A stretch of 64,000 nt of DNA from Zeugodacus cucurbitae. Lineage: Eukaryota > Arthropoda > Insecta > Diptera > Tephritidae. A model generated the notes under the pieces. It did not search any database, was not told where the DNA came from, and was given only the letters and a program-made list of their open reading frames with translations. Location: NCBI RefSeq assembly GCF_028554725.1, contig NC_071670.1, positions 71,337,001-71,401,000 on the forward strand, given 5' to 3'. The position numbers were made by a program, and so were the translations under genes. Shown piece after piece: positions 23,661 through 36,869 of this stretch (positions are counted from its first letter, which is position 1; each line of letters begins with the position of its first letter).

Positions 23661-26116
23661 TTTTTAAATACTTTTAAAGGTGATAAAATAATTTTATTTT
23701 TCATTTTTTATGTAAAAATGGCGACTCAGAAATATTTTTGTCTGCTACCTTCAACGATGAACCTATAAAATTAAAAAAGTATAAAATTCAAAGGCTTGTT
23801 CTATGCCTTTGAAAAAAATCACAATTTTTCACATTTTTTATAGCGAAAGTACACGCTTAACATACATGCATATTTTCGGAAAAAATATTATCGAAAAAAA
23901 TCAATTTTTGAAAAATTTAAAAGAAATTACTGTATTTCCATTCGGAACAGTTATAGCACTGATATTATTGAGAATTATTTATAAACATGGTACTTGGAAC
24001 GGCTCAATTCTAGAAATTTTTAGGTTTCAAGTAAACGACGAATCTGAATAAAATGAATAAGTCTTTCCATGTTGTACTTATTTCGTTGACAGTCTATCAA
24101 AAAAATCTTCAAAAAATCTCTTAACATTAATTATTACTCAATATTTATTTGTTGTCTTCAATAGAATGTCGAAAAAGTTAAGCGAATTTAACAGCTTCTT
24201 TGTAATTCAAAGAGTAATTGAAAACAAATTAGGCATGAATGAGGTAATGATGTGACGAAAATTTATAGCTACGTGGGTAGGTGCTTACAGTGTGAATTGC
24301 GAAAGAACCGTAGACAATACAACTCGTGTGTCATCAAAATGTGATATTTCAGAATGATTCAGTGTTTTATGTGTATATATATCTATCGGTAGCCCATTTG
24401 GAATTAATAGTTTTAAATTAAAAAAAAAAAATAATCATTTCAGATAAAATTTTACATATTACTTTTTTATATAAATCTTACTAATTTAATTTTATTAAAC
24501 CGAATATCTATTTCTTGTAGTGAAGAAATATTGATTCCCAATATTTTAACCAATTAGTTCTTCCAATTTAGTTATTTATAGTTTTTATCTGATATTTATT
24601 TATTATCAATTAAAGCTTTTAACCAATTACGCGTATTTGTTGGTAAACACACCTCTTGCCATAAAGTCACCACACTCGCGCTCTCACACGCTTTGGCATT
24701 CAAAGGGTTGACTTATATGTATGTGCATATGTATGACCAAACGATCGCTCACGATCTCTAAAACTACTCACCTTTTTGTCGCGCATGAGTTAGAATCACA
24801 AACATACATACATATGTATATATTTATATTCTGTTAAGTGCAGACACGATCTGCGATCCGCAGATAAATGAGCGAATGTGGTCAGCTGCTTACCGCTTAC
24901 GGCGGCTGGCTGTGGTGACTTTTACACACACACTCATTTATTTATAAGCCTAAACAAATACACACACACATACACACACTGACTGCTTACATAAATAAAT
25001 ATATCTGGCTCTACGAGCGATCGTGCTGCTCTGCGATGCCCAGCGCTGAAATCTTTATCTGCATCACGGTTTAGTCAACTGTCGGATACAAAGAAGCAAC
25101 AAAGCACCGTCGGTTGCGCATTTATTGCCGTTTTTAAGTGTTTTCACGCGTTCAAAGCGTCGCATTCACCAATTTCGCTAAATATTCGTTTTCGCCAAGA
25201 TATTCGCTTCGCCTTTCCAAACGCGGCAATCGGCCTTTGTGTGTGTTCCAAGAAGATCGATCGATCGATCGCGACGCGTTGGTGATATGTTTGCGCTGGT
25301 GCAGTCTGACGTAGTCGCCGATCGCGTGCGTTGCAGGCGTGCAGTGCATATTGATGGCTTCGAGCGTGTGACGTCATTGCGAATGTGCGAAAGACAGCCA
25401 ACGGCTGATGCGATTTAGTGACGTAATGAGCCAAACAAAGGCGAAAATCAAAACATCGTTCTGTGATTAATCGTCGAAAATGTGAGCGCATTCAAGTGAA
25501 TGAATACAAACGAGTTAGTGATCTCATACACACGCACACACACACACGTAATCTATAATACTCATATGTGATTGCGTATTTATTTTTGTTTTTTTTTTTT
25601 GGCATTTCTGAGACATAAACAATGCAATTTGTGTGTCTTATTGCGAAACAAAAGCGCGCTCAAAGGCAAAGAAAAGTTAAAAAATTTTGTGAATTTTAAG
25701 GCAAATCAAATATTCCATACAACTGGAAATACAACAGCAACAAAAATAACAACAAGAAGATTTGAGTTAAACCCGATATATGCAGGGCATATCCACATAC
25801 TACCGCAGACAGCTCTTGAAACTAAAAACTGTGCCACGGCAACGTTACAACCAGACCGATGTCGGACGTTAACGTACAATACGAAATTTATGAAATATTT
25901 AATTTAAGCTGTCACTACGCGCAATCATTTGACAAATTATGGATTTCAAAATGTTATAGTTGCTTTAATAATAATTTTTATGGATTTTTTGATTGAATTA
26001 CCATGTAAATTTCGAGGCTAGGAAAGATATCTGAGATAGTTCCCATCTACTCCATATAGAAGACCGAAATTCGAGGTCGTTGTTTCTAAAGAAAATTATG
26101 AGGGGATTATATTATA
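23661..26116. other. gene-free DNA with a GC-richer island
   Basis: 23666-24060 looks like the continuation of the repeat interrupted by the HINE. 24640-25500 is richer in GC and CpG, with CRE-like sites, and is the best candidate in the left part for a promoter or 5' untranslated exon. No coding exon found. Confidence 0.5.
25369..25426. promoter_or_regulatory. pair of CRE/ATF-like sites in a CpG-richer stretch
   Basis: A perfect TGACGTCA (25369-25376) and TGACGTAA (25419-25426) 42 bp apart, inside a locally GC-rich stretch (about 25000-25480) that also has a GATC/ATCG repeat (25257-25271). Such islands in otherwise AT-rich DNA often mark fly promoters or enhancers; here one could serve an upstream rdgA promoter. 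Confidence 0.3.
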
Positions 26117-26274
26117 CAGTTGAACTTCCATAACTCGATGTTCTCCATAACTGGAAATATTGAATTGGTAATAAAAGTCAAATTGCATACAAATTACCTT
26201 CCGTAACTCGGAAGAGTCTCTACCTCGAAGTATTTTTGTGGATTAAGGTGATTTGAGTTAGGGAAGTTCAACAG
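26117..26274. mobile_element. pogo/Tigger-like MITE, 158 bp
   Basis: Inverted ends CAGTTGAACTTCCATAACTC and its near-complement GAGTTAGGGAAGTTCAACAG, flanked by TA on both sides. The TAACTCG/CGAGTTA-rich interior (AACTGGAAAT, AACTCGGAAG) is typical of pogo-group MITEs. Non-coding. Confidence 0.65.
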
Positions 26275-27575
26275 TATAAGATTAGCCTTGATACTCCTAA
26301 AAATTTTGGTACTCCTCTCCCAGTCTGAACGAGTTCTTGTAGACAGTTTAATTTAGAATAAAAGTTTAGATTTACCTAACGCCACTTAGCCACCCTGCTT
26401 CATAGCTCACTCCGCTGCTCTCTGCTACACCTCCGCTATGAAACCCTCCGTTGCACACTTCCAGTTATCTTTAGAAATATTTTTCGCTTGTTTACTGTAT
26501 TTGTGTTCTTTTTTCTTGAAACTTTATCTCACTTAAAGCTTTTTTTCTTTCTATTTTTACTTTCAAAAAGTGACAATTAATTAGCATGTGTATTGTGTGT
26601 GTTTGTATCTAGGTCTATGGGGCGAGCCCAGTGTTAAAATTAACAACAGTTGAAGAAACACTCTCTAGCAAAGCGTAGACAAAAAATGTTAGGGAACGTA
26701 AGACCTGCAATGTACCTATATACCTATATAAGTGGTACATTGTTTGCGTTCCAAAGCGGATTGCCGCAATTAGCGTGTGGCGACAAAAGTAAAGCGAATA
26801 CAAACTGCTAAACTCACAACCAAACAAAAACGTGAAATGTCATCACCAACCGCCAGTGTTGAATGTCGGTACTGCAATTACCTTTTAATTGAATCGCCGC
26901 CGCCGAGGCAGCTGCTGGAGCTGGCAATAAAAGTCATGAAATAATTCGCAAACCGCAACTGCTGGCAAAGGCAAAATGACCACAGCAACAAAAACAACAG
27001 CAACTGAAAGTGAGGCTAAAACGGACGTCGTCGGACAAGAATTTAGGAAAAATTTACCACAACAACCCGAAATATTTCCACAATTTATGGGCCGCCATCC
27101 CTTGGCACACAGCGTGCCCCTCACCCTTTAAGGTTACAAGTTATCTTCAGCGCGGCCATCACTGGCATTGCTATTCTTATACATATACTATACAATACAT
27201 ACAAGCATTAATACATCCAGTTGCACATAAGTTTCCACTTTGCTCGCCCTCTTCCGTATTTGTACAATCTATTTGCCTTTGCTTTTGATAATTTAATTAT
27301 GCAGTTAAATCACCAATTAAATCACAAAACAAATTATTATTATCAGTGGGATTAATTGCGCTTTAAGAGCCAATGATAACGGATAATTACATCCAATTTC
27401 TTTTGGGGTGCTATTTGTGAGACATTTCTTGAACGTACTACAGCAATGTGCAAGAGTGGATTGGTTTGCCTATAATTCTGCCTAGTATTCAAAAATATCG
27501 ATTACGGTAAATGTTATTTGAATAACAAAGTAGAAATGTATAATTAAGAAGATATCAGCGTATATTACTCTTCAT
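26275..27575. other. gene-free DNA
   Basis: AT-rich with a few CA(A) runs around 26970-27000; nothing recognisable. Confidence 0.6.
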
Positions 27576-27930
27576 ATGGCTTCAAAACCTCGATGTTTTC
27601 TAACAACCAGAACACCTTTCGTTTGGAAAGAAGGTTGCCAAGTATCTGTTTTAATAGAAACAGACACTAACGAAGAAATAGACCATCTCTTGTGCTGTTG
27701 TCCTGCATTAGCAAGACAACGCTTCCGACATTTGAGTGCTCCACAGCACGAGAAACTGCAGTAGATATCGTTAGGGAGACCGCATAATCTCTTAAAATTT
27801 GGGTCTAGTACTGGCATCATAAAGGATGACTTCTGCTCATGGACTACGTGACGGCGCTGCATCTGGTAACTCTAACGACCATAACTGTTCAATAAATGGC
27901 CAGTTGGTCTACCGGACTAACCTAACCTAA
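27576..27930 (+). pseudogene. LINE 3'-end relic
   Basis: Contains EEIDHLLCCCPALARQRFR, the zinc-knuckle-like LINE C-terminus, a short tail, then AACCTAACCTAA at the 3' end. The upstream part is missing. Confidence 0.7.
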
Positions 27931-30900
27931 ATTATTGCTGGATTATTGGTTAGAGTTTTATCGAAAATATGGTCATTACCAGGCTTCGATCGTTTAGAGT
28001 TCATAGTTTAATAAAAAGCTAATAGATTTATGAGAATTGAACTAATGGAAAAATCTATGCTGACTTATAATAAAAAAATTAGTTTCGGGGAGTCAGCTAA
28101 ACCAAATATGGATTAACCAGTTTTTTGTCAATAGGCTAATAAATGTGTACTGAAGTTATGGCTTATAAAGGCAGATGTCTGGATCGACAGACAAACATTG
28201 CAAAATCATTTACTCTCGGATTCATTCGGATTCAGATAAAAAATATATATACAAACATATATATATATATACTACCGTATATATCAGTATCATTTAGTTT
28301 TAGGTCTCATAAACAGCTGTTCGGTGCACGAACTCTAATATGGCAGAACCAGCTGCTCAATAACTAGCATTATCTTCCATTAATCACGACAAATATTTCC
28401 TAATGCTCAAAAAGCTGATAACCCATTTTCCCTGCAGTGACGACACTCGCTCTTTTTTGCCTTCTAGTTTTCAGAAGCACTGAAACATATAAATTGCAAA
28501 TATAATTAAAATTACACCGCAGCCAATATATTAAGTAATTATTTTTAGCGCGTTCAACAGCAACAACAGAACAAAAAAAAAATAGGCAAAACAAAAAATT
28601 AATTTCACTGGCGAAGAATTGTGTTAACCGCCGCAAACTTGGCAGCCGAATGCGCTCAACAAGATAGCCAGATAGAAACATTTGTTTGTTATAAATTAAT
28701 TCTTTATTGCCTAGCGCAATTTGGACAATCTTTCTTTTTACAATGCGCCGCGCCGAGAGGTTTTGCGATTTTCGAAATTGTCCACTTTCCAGTATGCCTC
28801 CATATTGTTTTAGTTGTTGTAGCGTAATTCTAATTTGTTTTTGTCAATGTATGCGAATTAGTCCTCATTTTGCCAAGATTTCTGCTGTCTTTGTGCAGCT
28901 CCGGATGGACATTTATTTTCTTTGGCAAAACTATCAATTGTATTATTCTGGCCTCATTTTGATTGAAATTTTTTTTTGTTTTTTTTTTTGGTCGGTGAAT
29001 TTATGATGATTTTATAAACGTGGAATAAATGCAAACAATGCAAAAAATTCGCAAAATTTTGCATTTCAAAATATTCCGAAATAGAAAATTTTAATGTTCA
29101 GTGAGGCGCAAATTGAAATTTCGTTGATTTCGAAAATATCACCTGTTCTCTGCTTTTGCCACCCGCTCTCTGCGGCTCAACTCAACCCCCGTAACTACGA
29201 CAATTTGTTAAAATGGCTTAAGTCAACATTGGTTAGTTGGAAAATCTGCGTTGCACTGACTAACTGGGTCGAGTCGCAACGTTTTGTTGGATCACAAGCA
29301 AATTCTCAGACCTGAAGCCAGAGAGTATTATGAATTAAAGATGAAATGAATGTACAATAGTTTACTGGAAATCAAAATATCAGCTTTAGCTTGTTTCCAC
29401 TTAAGTTGCTTTAATAAACCACCATATATATTGGCATGTCTGTAGAAGAAAAATGCAAATATGAGTATAAAAATTTGTAGATTGATATACAGCATATATA
29501 ATATATATGTATATATATGTGTGAGTGTATAAGCAACCAAAAATGAGTGATTTTTACCGCCGCCACGAAATTTGGCGTAGAATTTTGTCAGCGTTTCGCT
29601 TACATTACGTATTCAGTTATACTCGCACGTACTACTATATATTATATATGTATGTATGTATGTATATATGTAGGGAGATAGATATTCGCATCTATACTAA
29701 TTATTTCTTGAGATTATAAATAAACAAGAAAACACCACATGTTTTAAATACGAAATGTCCGATACATTATTTTTAGTGTCAAATGGTGGAAAACGCAAAA
29801 TTTTGGCGAACAGCTCAACAGCAACAACAACCACAGCACAACAAGCAAAAAGAAGATTGTCAGTTTGGCAACAAGCGTTGGCAACAACAACAGACTTGAC
29901 TAGACGACAGCGACAATTTAATGCTGTAATTGCTATAGCTTTCATGTGATGTCTTGGGGAAATTTTTTTTGAAAATAAAAACAGAAGCGAGTGTATACAT
30001 ATATAAAACAAAAATAACAATAATTTTCTAAAAATAGACACGTGCCGATTTGCCTGCCGCTCTTTACACCGTCGCTAAGGAATTTTAATGTTTTTTCAAA
30101 AATACGCAAACGGGCGCATACTTCAGGTGACTTTTAATGGAATTTTAATACACAAATGCTCGCATAATCGTACATACATATGTATCTACAAACAGTTGCA
30201 TGTGCAGGCAAATAAAAAGTCTGGTTGCGTATTAAGATCCGAAATTGTCTTAGTTCTTTCGTACTTAACTTTATCCCTGCATGTCTTTGGCATTAAAAAC
30301 CGAAGTATTTTTGTTGCCACACACAAACAGTGTGGAATTTAAAGTTTAATCAGCCTAAAATTGTTTTACCTTTAATCTAAGCATTCTTTGTGTACAAAGA
30401 AAAGCCACCTCGTGTCTTTCTTCTTTGTCTTCTGTGCTGTCTGCAAAGTTTTACATTTATTTTTTGACAAATTTACTTGTAAGCAGTCAATGAAAAAGAA
30501 TTTACACAAAAGGTAACTCCTTATTTCTTGTACTTTGCAGGGAAATCCAAAATCCTTCTGTCGTCTGCCACTCTCTTCGCTCACTCTTTGCCTTAACCTC
30601 TCCTACTGCATTTCATCTTCAATCCTTTGTCTTGTAATAGCAAATTAAAGTTATCGATTGTTGTTCGTCGAACTGTCTGCCGTCGCTTCACACGAGCCGA
30701 GCTAAGTGTCTAAAGTGTTTAATGAGTACGGCACTGAAGCTGCCATTTCGCTGAAATCTCGCTAATATTCCCCAATTTATCTTGCGGCATCATTTATTTC
30801 GCGAATTCATTGACCTTTACCGTTATTTAGCTTTAGCATAATCAAAAATTATTACAGATTTTTGCTTAAACGCTAAATAAATAATCAAAGGAGACACGTC

Positions 30901-32469
30901 TGTCTACTACTGAAGGGGGGAAGTCACATTGCCAAGGGGAAATTAATTTCATTTGACTGTGCATTTATAATTCGTCGAAGAATTTCATTTTTCTAATTAA
31001 TCTAATTATTTTATATTACTTTGGCAGCGTTTAGTTTGATTTTCACAGCCGAATCGCTGAGACAAAGTGCGTAGTCAATTTTGAAGGTTTCATAGAGGAT
31101 GAAAACGTTTTCTATTCGCCATTTCTCTGATCACTATATTTGAGCAATAAAGAATTTAATAAAATAAAGAGTATGTAGATACTTCTTTAAAGTCGTTTCA
31201 CTTTATTTAGTAAACGGTAAATTCTCTTAAATAAATTGGCGGTCTAGAGTAAGATTTGGAGAATGAACGAATATAAAATCGTTACAAATAAGAACAACAA
31301 AGTAAACAAAAAAACAAAAGTGGAGAAGAGATTCAAAGTAAATGGGGTGGATGCAGTCATTTTAATTATCCGATTGCCCAGCGGCATTAATTGCTGAACG
31401 CTAATAATTGAATTTGATTTGTAGCGAATTGAATGCAAGTCGATAAAGTCTGCACTTGAAATACGAAAAAGCCTTTGCAGACTGTATGAATACTTGAACT
31501 TGAAAAGCCACCTCAGCCATACAGAATGAAATAGAATTTATTTTTGTTTTTATTTTTATTATCTGCTGAGTTGGAATTATCGAAATATTATATATAAATA
31601 TTATTTCAACCATTTGATTGCTATCCGGTACTTCTTTTCTATTCAAGCAAAAATTTCAGACTCGACTCTTGATCTTTAATTTTTGTCTTATCCAGTTTAT
31701 TATCAGACTAAAAAAATAATTTGCATATGGTATGTAACTATATATTTACAAAAACCGTTAGCTAAATTACTTTATGCATTTTTATTGTCTTCTTATCAGC
31801 AATTGTAAGATCTGTAAAGCCCCTTAACTGCTTTTATATTTGCTTCACTCCAACAAATAGTACCCAACTAATGTGTACAACTCTTTGACAAATAATCGTG
31901 GCCTATTTTGAGGCGCACAAACACACACACTCACATAGCTATGTGTATTCATTGCTGCTCTATTTATTTATTTAGCTTGGCAAGGAAAACGCTTAAGCTA
32001 CAACAAATGAGTCCAGTGATTAGCTATGCACACAAGTACAATGTTGTAGATAGGCACGTAACGGTAGGAAGCGCCTACGTGTTTGCATGCTCGTATAATC
32101 TGTTATTCGGGACCACATCTTAAGAATTAACAGATAGAACAATGAGAACATTGAATTTAGTATTAGTGAAGAACATTTACACAAATCAATATATTCGAGT
32201 TTGTAGAGTGTATATTTACCAATCGATGAATCAGTTACATTACTCAGCACATTTTATCGGTATTCAATGTCAAATCCCGATAGTCATTCTCTTAGAAACC
32301 CTTGTCTCTATTGACAAAAAATTGAGCCAGTAGCTTTTTACACGCTTCTTTTCAAGAGAATTTTTTTCGATTTACGTGACCTGGTGTTGTCCTGATGTAA
32401 CACAACCCCTCTCCTATTGATCAAATGTGCCCGTTTTTGGACAATTGATTCATTTAGATGGTCTAATTT
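27931..32469. other. gene-free DNA
   Basis: Contains the HINE relic at 28170-28365, AT and GTAT microsatellites (29490-29520, 29640-29670) and a 64-codon ATG frame at 29755 with CAA-coded Thr/Gln runs that I do not trust. A less AT-rich patch at 30650-30760 could be a 5' exon but shows no coding. Confidence 0.5.
28170..28365 (-). repeat. HINE 5'-end relic
   Basis: The stretch ATTTAGTTTTAGGTCTCATA...GCTGTTCGG...ACTCTAATATGG resembles the 5' part of HINE copy 1 (2615-2665) in the same orientation, with an AT repeat (28240-28290) in the middle. Degenerate. Confidence 0.45.
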
Positions 32470-32724
32470 TTAACAGTACATGTTCGAATTAAGAGTTTGA
32501 CCGTGAGTTAATAGATCATAGTAGCTGATTACCCAATCCCAACAAACACATAGCAACCTTCGCTCACTGCGATAGTCGTTAGTTACCCACTTTTCTTCAC
32601 CATGACGACGATGGTGTGGATGGGTACCCGCATCGGAAATCTCTCGATTTTGTTGCGATTGGAGCGATTCGCCAATGCTGATTCGGTTGATGAGGATTTT
32701 TGCGTTAACCAGTGTGGATCCCAT
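32470..32724 (-). pseudogene. mariner transposase fragment
   Basis: The minus strand translates to EEKWVTNDYRSERRLLCVC, then WDWVISYYDLLTHGQTLNSN, clearly the middle of an irritans-type mariner transposase (GDEKWV...CVWWDWKG..YYELLP.GQT). The ORF is short and degenerate and there are no terminal repeats nearby. Confidence 0.65.
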
Positions 32725-35498
32725 ACATCACACTTTTTGTTTGTATTGAATATTTAAAAAATCTTTACGAGCTAACATAAATGATAGAAATATTTTGGAC
32801 AAAAAATATTTTCATTATTTACTGCTTCTTCTTATTCTCAAAAGCGGCATCCTGGTTTCTTGCCCCTTCAAATGGTCCAAATAAATTATTCTAAACAAAC
32901 AGAACGCAAGCAATCTCTTATAAACTCGTCATTCTGATTAATCGCCTACAATAACAAATAAAAACATTGAAAATGAGAACTCATCTTAGATTCATTCAAT
33001 TCAGACGCTGATAAATTGGCTTTCGGATTAATTTTATTTCATTTTTTCACTAAAAGCTCACTAAACTTTAAACTTAGCTCTTTGAACATACTACAACAAA
33101 TGCAAGTGCGTATTTTCGAACACACATGAAAGCTTACTAAATACCGTTGCATAATCCACAATCGACAATTCGAAAAAAGTTTTCACTGAAGATAAATTCC
33201 AATTGACGCAAATGAATGAATGCGAGGCAGAGACAGAAATGAATCGATTCTTGAGCGCAATAAGTGATTCACTTTTTATTGCCGAACTCAGTCAAAGAAA
33301 TCTTCCACCATGTATGTATCTATGCATGTGTGTAGGTGTATGAAAACTCGCTCCAAAAGCAATATTTATTTGCCATTTGCAGTCTGTAGACACAAAGTGA
33401 CAGGATAAGCGCTGGGAACATGGTGTCAGTATGAATTTTGAGAAAAAGCGCCATTTCGAAATGAAGTCAAATCCAGTACAAACTGCAGCCATTTGAGGCA
33501 GTGTATGCTGGGCGGACAAGCAGAGCGGATGTCAAAAATGTCACCGACACATTGCTGCTGCCTTTCCGGCCCACCCATAAATTCAGGGCGAACGAATAAA
33601 ACTTGAATTTATGGGGAACAGCTCAATTGAAAAGCGTTCAGAGATACTTTTTTCCATTTAACACTGCTGTCTTTTGGTTTTTTGGAATTTTTTTGTTTTA
33701 ATTTTTTTTTTCACAGCTCACATTTTTTCGCCTTTTACGTACAGATGTATGTGTGCGTGTGTGCTTGCGAGTATTTTTGTGACGCACATGACACGCCTAA
33801 ATAACAACATCGCCGCCTATTGTGTCAGTCATGTCGAAAGCATTCGCAGCGACAGCACAACAACAACAGCAACAACAAAGCGCTGACTAGCTGTCATAGA
33901 GGCAATTCTTTGTACAAAAAAGAGAACAACAAAATAACGGCGGCGATTATGGCAATGCGTCGCGGTTGATTGCTTTCGCAAACAACGCAAACAAACGCAC
34001 AAATTGTCACTTTGACGTTTCGCTCTTATTGCGCTGTCATTTCAGCGACGTGCGTTTGAGTCAAGTTGAAGGTGGGTCGCGACTTGCGAGCAGCGAACGA
34101 GCTGTGTGTGAAAAAGAATCCTCATAAACAAATAAACAATTATATTGTTCTAACGATTTCATGTGCAAATACCCAATAATAAGTGGCGGGGTGGTAGGAT
34201 GCTCGGGGTGAGTGCCGCGTTAATAACGGCAAGTAAAAGGCAGGGGTGCACAACAACGGAAAAACAGTGATTTCCCTTTTATAGAAAGCATTGAACTCAA
34301 TAGAAATGAATCGCTGTCTCTTATCATTGCCACCTTTTTATACAGAAAAGTGATTTTAATGTACTCGTTACAGAATACTTTAAGGTTTTACTATATAGCT
34401 TTCAAGAACTCATTTCAACATTGTCATAAATCGATGATTATTTCCCGAATTCATTAAGCAGAAATTCAACAGTTAAAGAAAACACGCCTCAAACTCCACT
34501 CCACTTCAGCAACTTTCATATTTTCTCAGTTTCTTTAGCAGACAGACAGTTGCGGCGGCGGCGCCGGAGGAATTCCTTTGGCTTGCTGCTTGAGTAACGC
34601 ACTCATTATTTGCTCTCGTTGATTAGACAGCATTCGCATTCGTGGATGAGTGCGCAGTGGATCATGGCGCACAAATTATCCACTTTGTTCTACGCCCTCT
34701 GCCCACTGCCCTGCTCACCAGTGGCCAGTGCAATTATGAACGCGGCATTAGGCAGCAAATGAAGCAAAGTCGAATCGAAAGCAAATCACTCGCGGTATTT
34801 CCAGCATACCAGCTTAGAGGAATCGATTATTTATGGTGCGTTAGAGCATCATGGGAGGGAAACATTCTTTGTTAATTACGGTAATCCCCAAATATGCAAA
34901 TCTTTTGAAACAGAATTTGTTTGAAAGTTTAAACTTCCCCGATTTAAATGAATGCGGAGACTTAATATATACAATTTATTACAAACTTTCTGCACAGTAG
35001 CGCTTTAACTGTAATCACATACACTTGGTAGCACTAATTGGTAGCCGCTTGCAATTACGTAGCAGCGACGCGAAATATTTAAATATTTCCGTTCACAGAG
35101 TCCATGTGATAGATAATGGGGGTAGCGATAAGGTTGATTTGTTGATAAGATGTAATTACAGTAAACGCAGACAGAGCTGTTTACATGCGAACACACTTAT
35201 GTAAATGTATGTGCAAGGCAATGTAAATTAAATTAGTAAGGGAGTACTGATGTGGTGTGCAACCGTAACTTATATTCCCGATACATATATGAGATTAATA
35301 TTTCAAAACATCTCTTCAATTAAACGAAATGTCGTTTCCATGTCTATGGGACTGGAACGAAGCCATTTTCCAACCAAGGTAAAAAATAATAATTAGAACG
35401 TGTACCCTCCAATCGGTTTTTTTTTTTTCAAATATAATCTCCTTACTCTTGTCAATGGCTGTTTAGAATATGATATTATTTCATATATATCATATACC
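32725..35498. other. gene-free DNA upstream of rdgA
   Basis: 33830-34130 (CAACAACAGCAACAAC runs, then CpG-containing sequence) and 34540-34760 are less AT-rich and could be regulatory or 5' leader sequence of rdgA. No coding exon recognised. Confidence 0.5.
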
Positions 35499-35719
35499 TG
35501 GTGTGTTCAAAAAATAACAGGAATTGTAAAATCTAAAATTTCACTGGTTTGGAGAGTGTAGTTGTCAACATTTTATTATATTGATATGAAAGAGCCAAAC
35601 GGTATCCCAAAAAGCGAGTTTGAGAAGTGTTTCGACAATTGAAAGAAGCGTAGAAGCAAATGAATAAAAAAATATTATTTCAAAATACGAAAATTCCCGT
35701 TATTTTTTGAACACACCTC
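35499..35719 (+). mobile_element. mariner-derived MITE, 221 bp
   Basis: Both ends are intact for this family (GTGTGTTCAAAAAATAACAG and CCCGTTATTTTTTGAACACA). Only a short piece of the transposase end is left (IPKSEFEKCFDN at about 35604-35640), so this is a strongly deleted copy about 0.8 kb upstream of the rdgA start codon. Confidence 0.75.
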
Positions 35720-36522
35720 GTATGCATGTATCTCTCTCGCACCTTGTACAAGGACATCAAAGTAAGGTGCATTGCCAAGCGCGTTGCCTCCGGGTATCAA
35801 ATTGTTATTTTATTTACCGTTATTGTGGCTAATGCACAGTCTGTTTTTGTTTTGAACACAACCTTATAGTACATACGTTTGAAAATCAAAAATAAATACT
35901 TAATGTCTGCGAATAAATACACATAAAATGTGTGAGAAAAACAAACATCGATAAATAACCTTGTCAAAAGTGAGGAAAAAAGCAAAAAAAAAATAAATGT
36001 GAATATTTAGCCTGACTGACTGGCACGGAAATTAATGAATTTTAAATGACTTTCCAGTGAAAATAATTTAGAAAAAAATAAAAAACAACAACAATACAAA
36101 ATAAAAAATACAAAAAAAAAACAAATAAATAAACAAGTGACATATAATGACAACAACAATTAAGTGGAACAATTGAATAGTGATAACTCGACATCACTAA
36201 GCAACAGCTGAAGCGGAACGTGAATGAACAAACAGCGAAACAACAACAAAAATAACACAAAAACAAAAACAGTAAACCGCACATTTGGTTCGGGTGTTTT
36301 TTGCGTTAGTCAAACAACAAGTGTTAGCCGCATGTCACCGGTGCGGTGTAATAGCACCAACAACAACAACGTTACGAAACTCGCCAATTAACAGTAAAAA
36401 AAACAACAAGCTTGCCAATATACGAATTTGCAAACTTTCTGGAGCTGAGCTGCCAACTCTACCACTTTCAATTAGTGCAACAAGCGATCGGAATACCGTT
36501 AGTGGAAGCCGAAAGTTCAGCC
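35720..36522 (+). other. probable 5' leader and proximal upstream region of rdgA
   Basis: A-rich DNA with CAA runs (36070-36260, 36360-36410), typical of long insect 5' leaders. TTTTTTGCGTTAG at about 36297-36309 could be a splice acceptor if an untranslated exon lies upstream. The frame of exon 1 is open from 36355. Confidence 0.45.
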
Positions 36523-36869
36523 ATGTTTATTTCGTACCTGAATTGCGAAGGCGACAGCGAGAGCAGCCACAGCGACACAATGTCCGTGGAGCAATTGCTG
36601 CACGCCGTGCGTGAGCAAACCGAGTCCGAGGAGGACAGCGGTGACGACGACGACGGAGACGACGAAAACAACAACAACGATGATGGTGGTGGTTGTGGTC
36701 GGTGTAAGGAGGCAGACGACGGCAGCGAATCCGAGTCGAGTCACACCGTCGATTCGACGACCAGCGGTGCGCCGCTCCTACGCCGCTTCCGACGCTCGTC
36801 CATCGGCATGCAGCGCAAAGCGGCATTTCGTCAGCGGAAAATGGATTCGTTGGGCACGTGGCGGAAGCG
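36523..36869 (+). CDS. rdgA: rdgA coding exon 1: acidic N-terminus
   Basis: Encodes residues 1-115 plus two bases of codon 116. It begins MFISYLNCEGD, runs through a very acidic Asp/Glu/Asn-rich patch coded by GAC/GAA/AAC repeats, then a basic segment with RRFRRSS. It ends at CG|GTAAGT. The frame stays open upstream to a TAG at 36352, so an N-terminal extension from a spliced upstream exon cannot be excluded. This part is poorly conserved in the family; the assignment rests on phase and on the basic segment leading into exon 2. Confidence 0.85.

Noticed and set aside
29755..29949. 64-codon ATG frame with Thr/Gln runs
   Set aside because: The frame is kept open mainly by CAA/ACA repeats; composition is low-complexity and no family is recognised.
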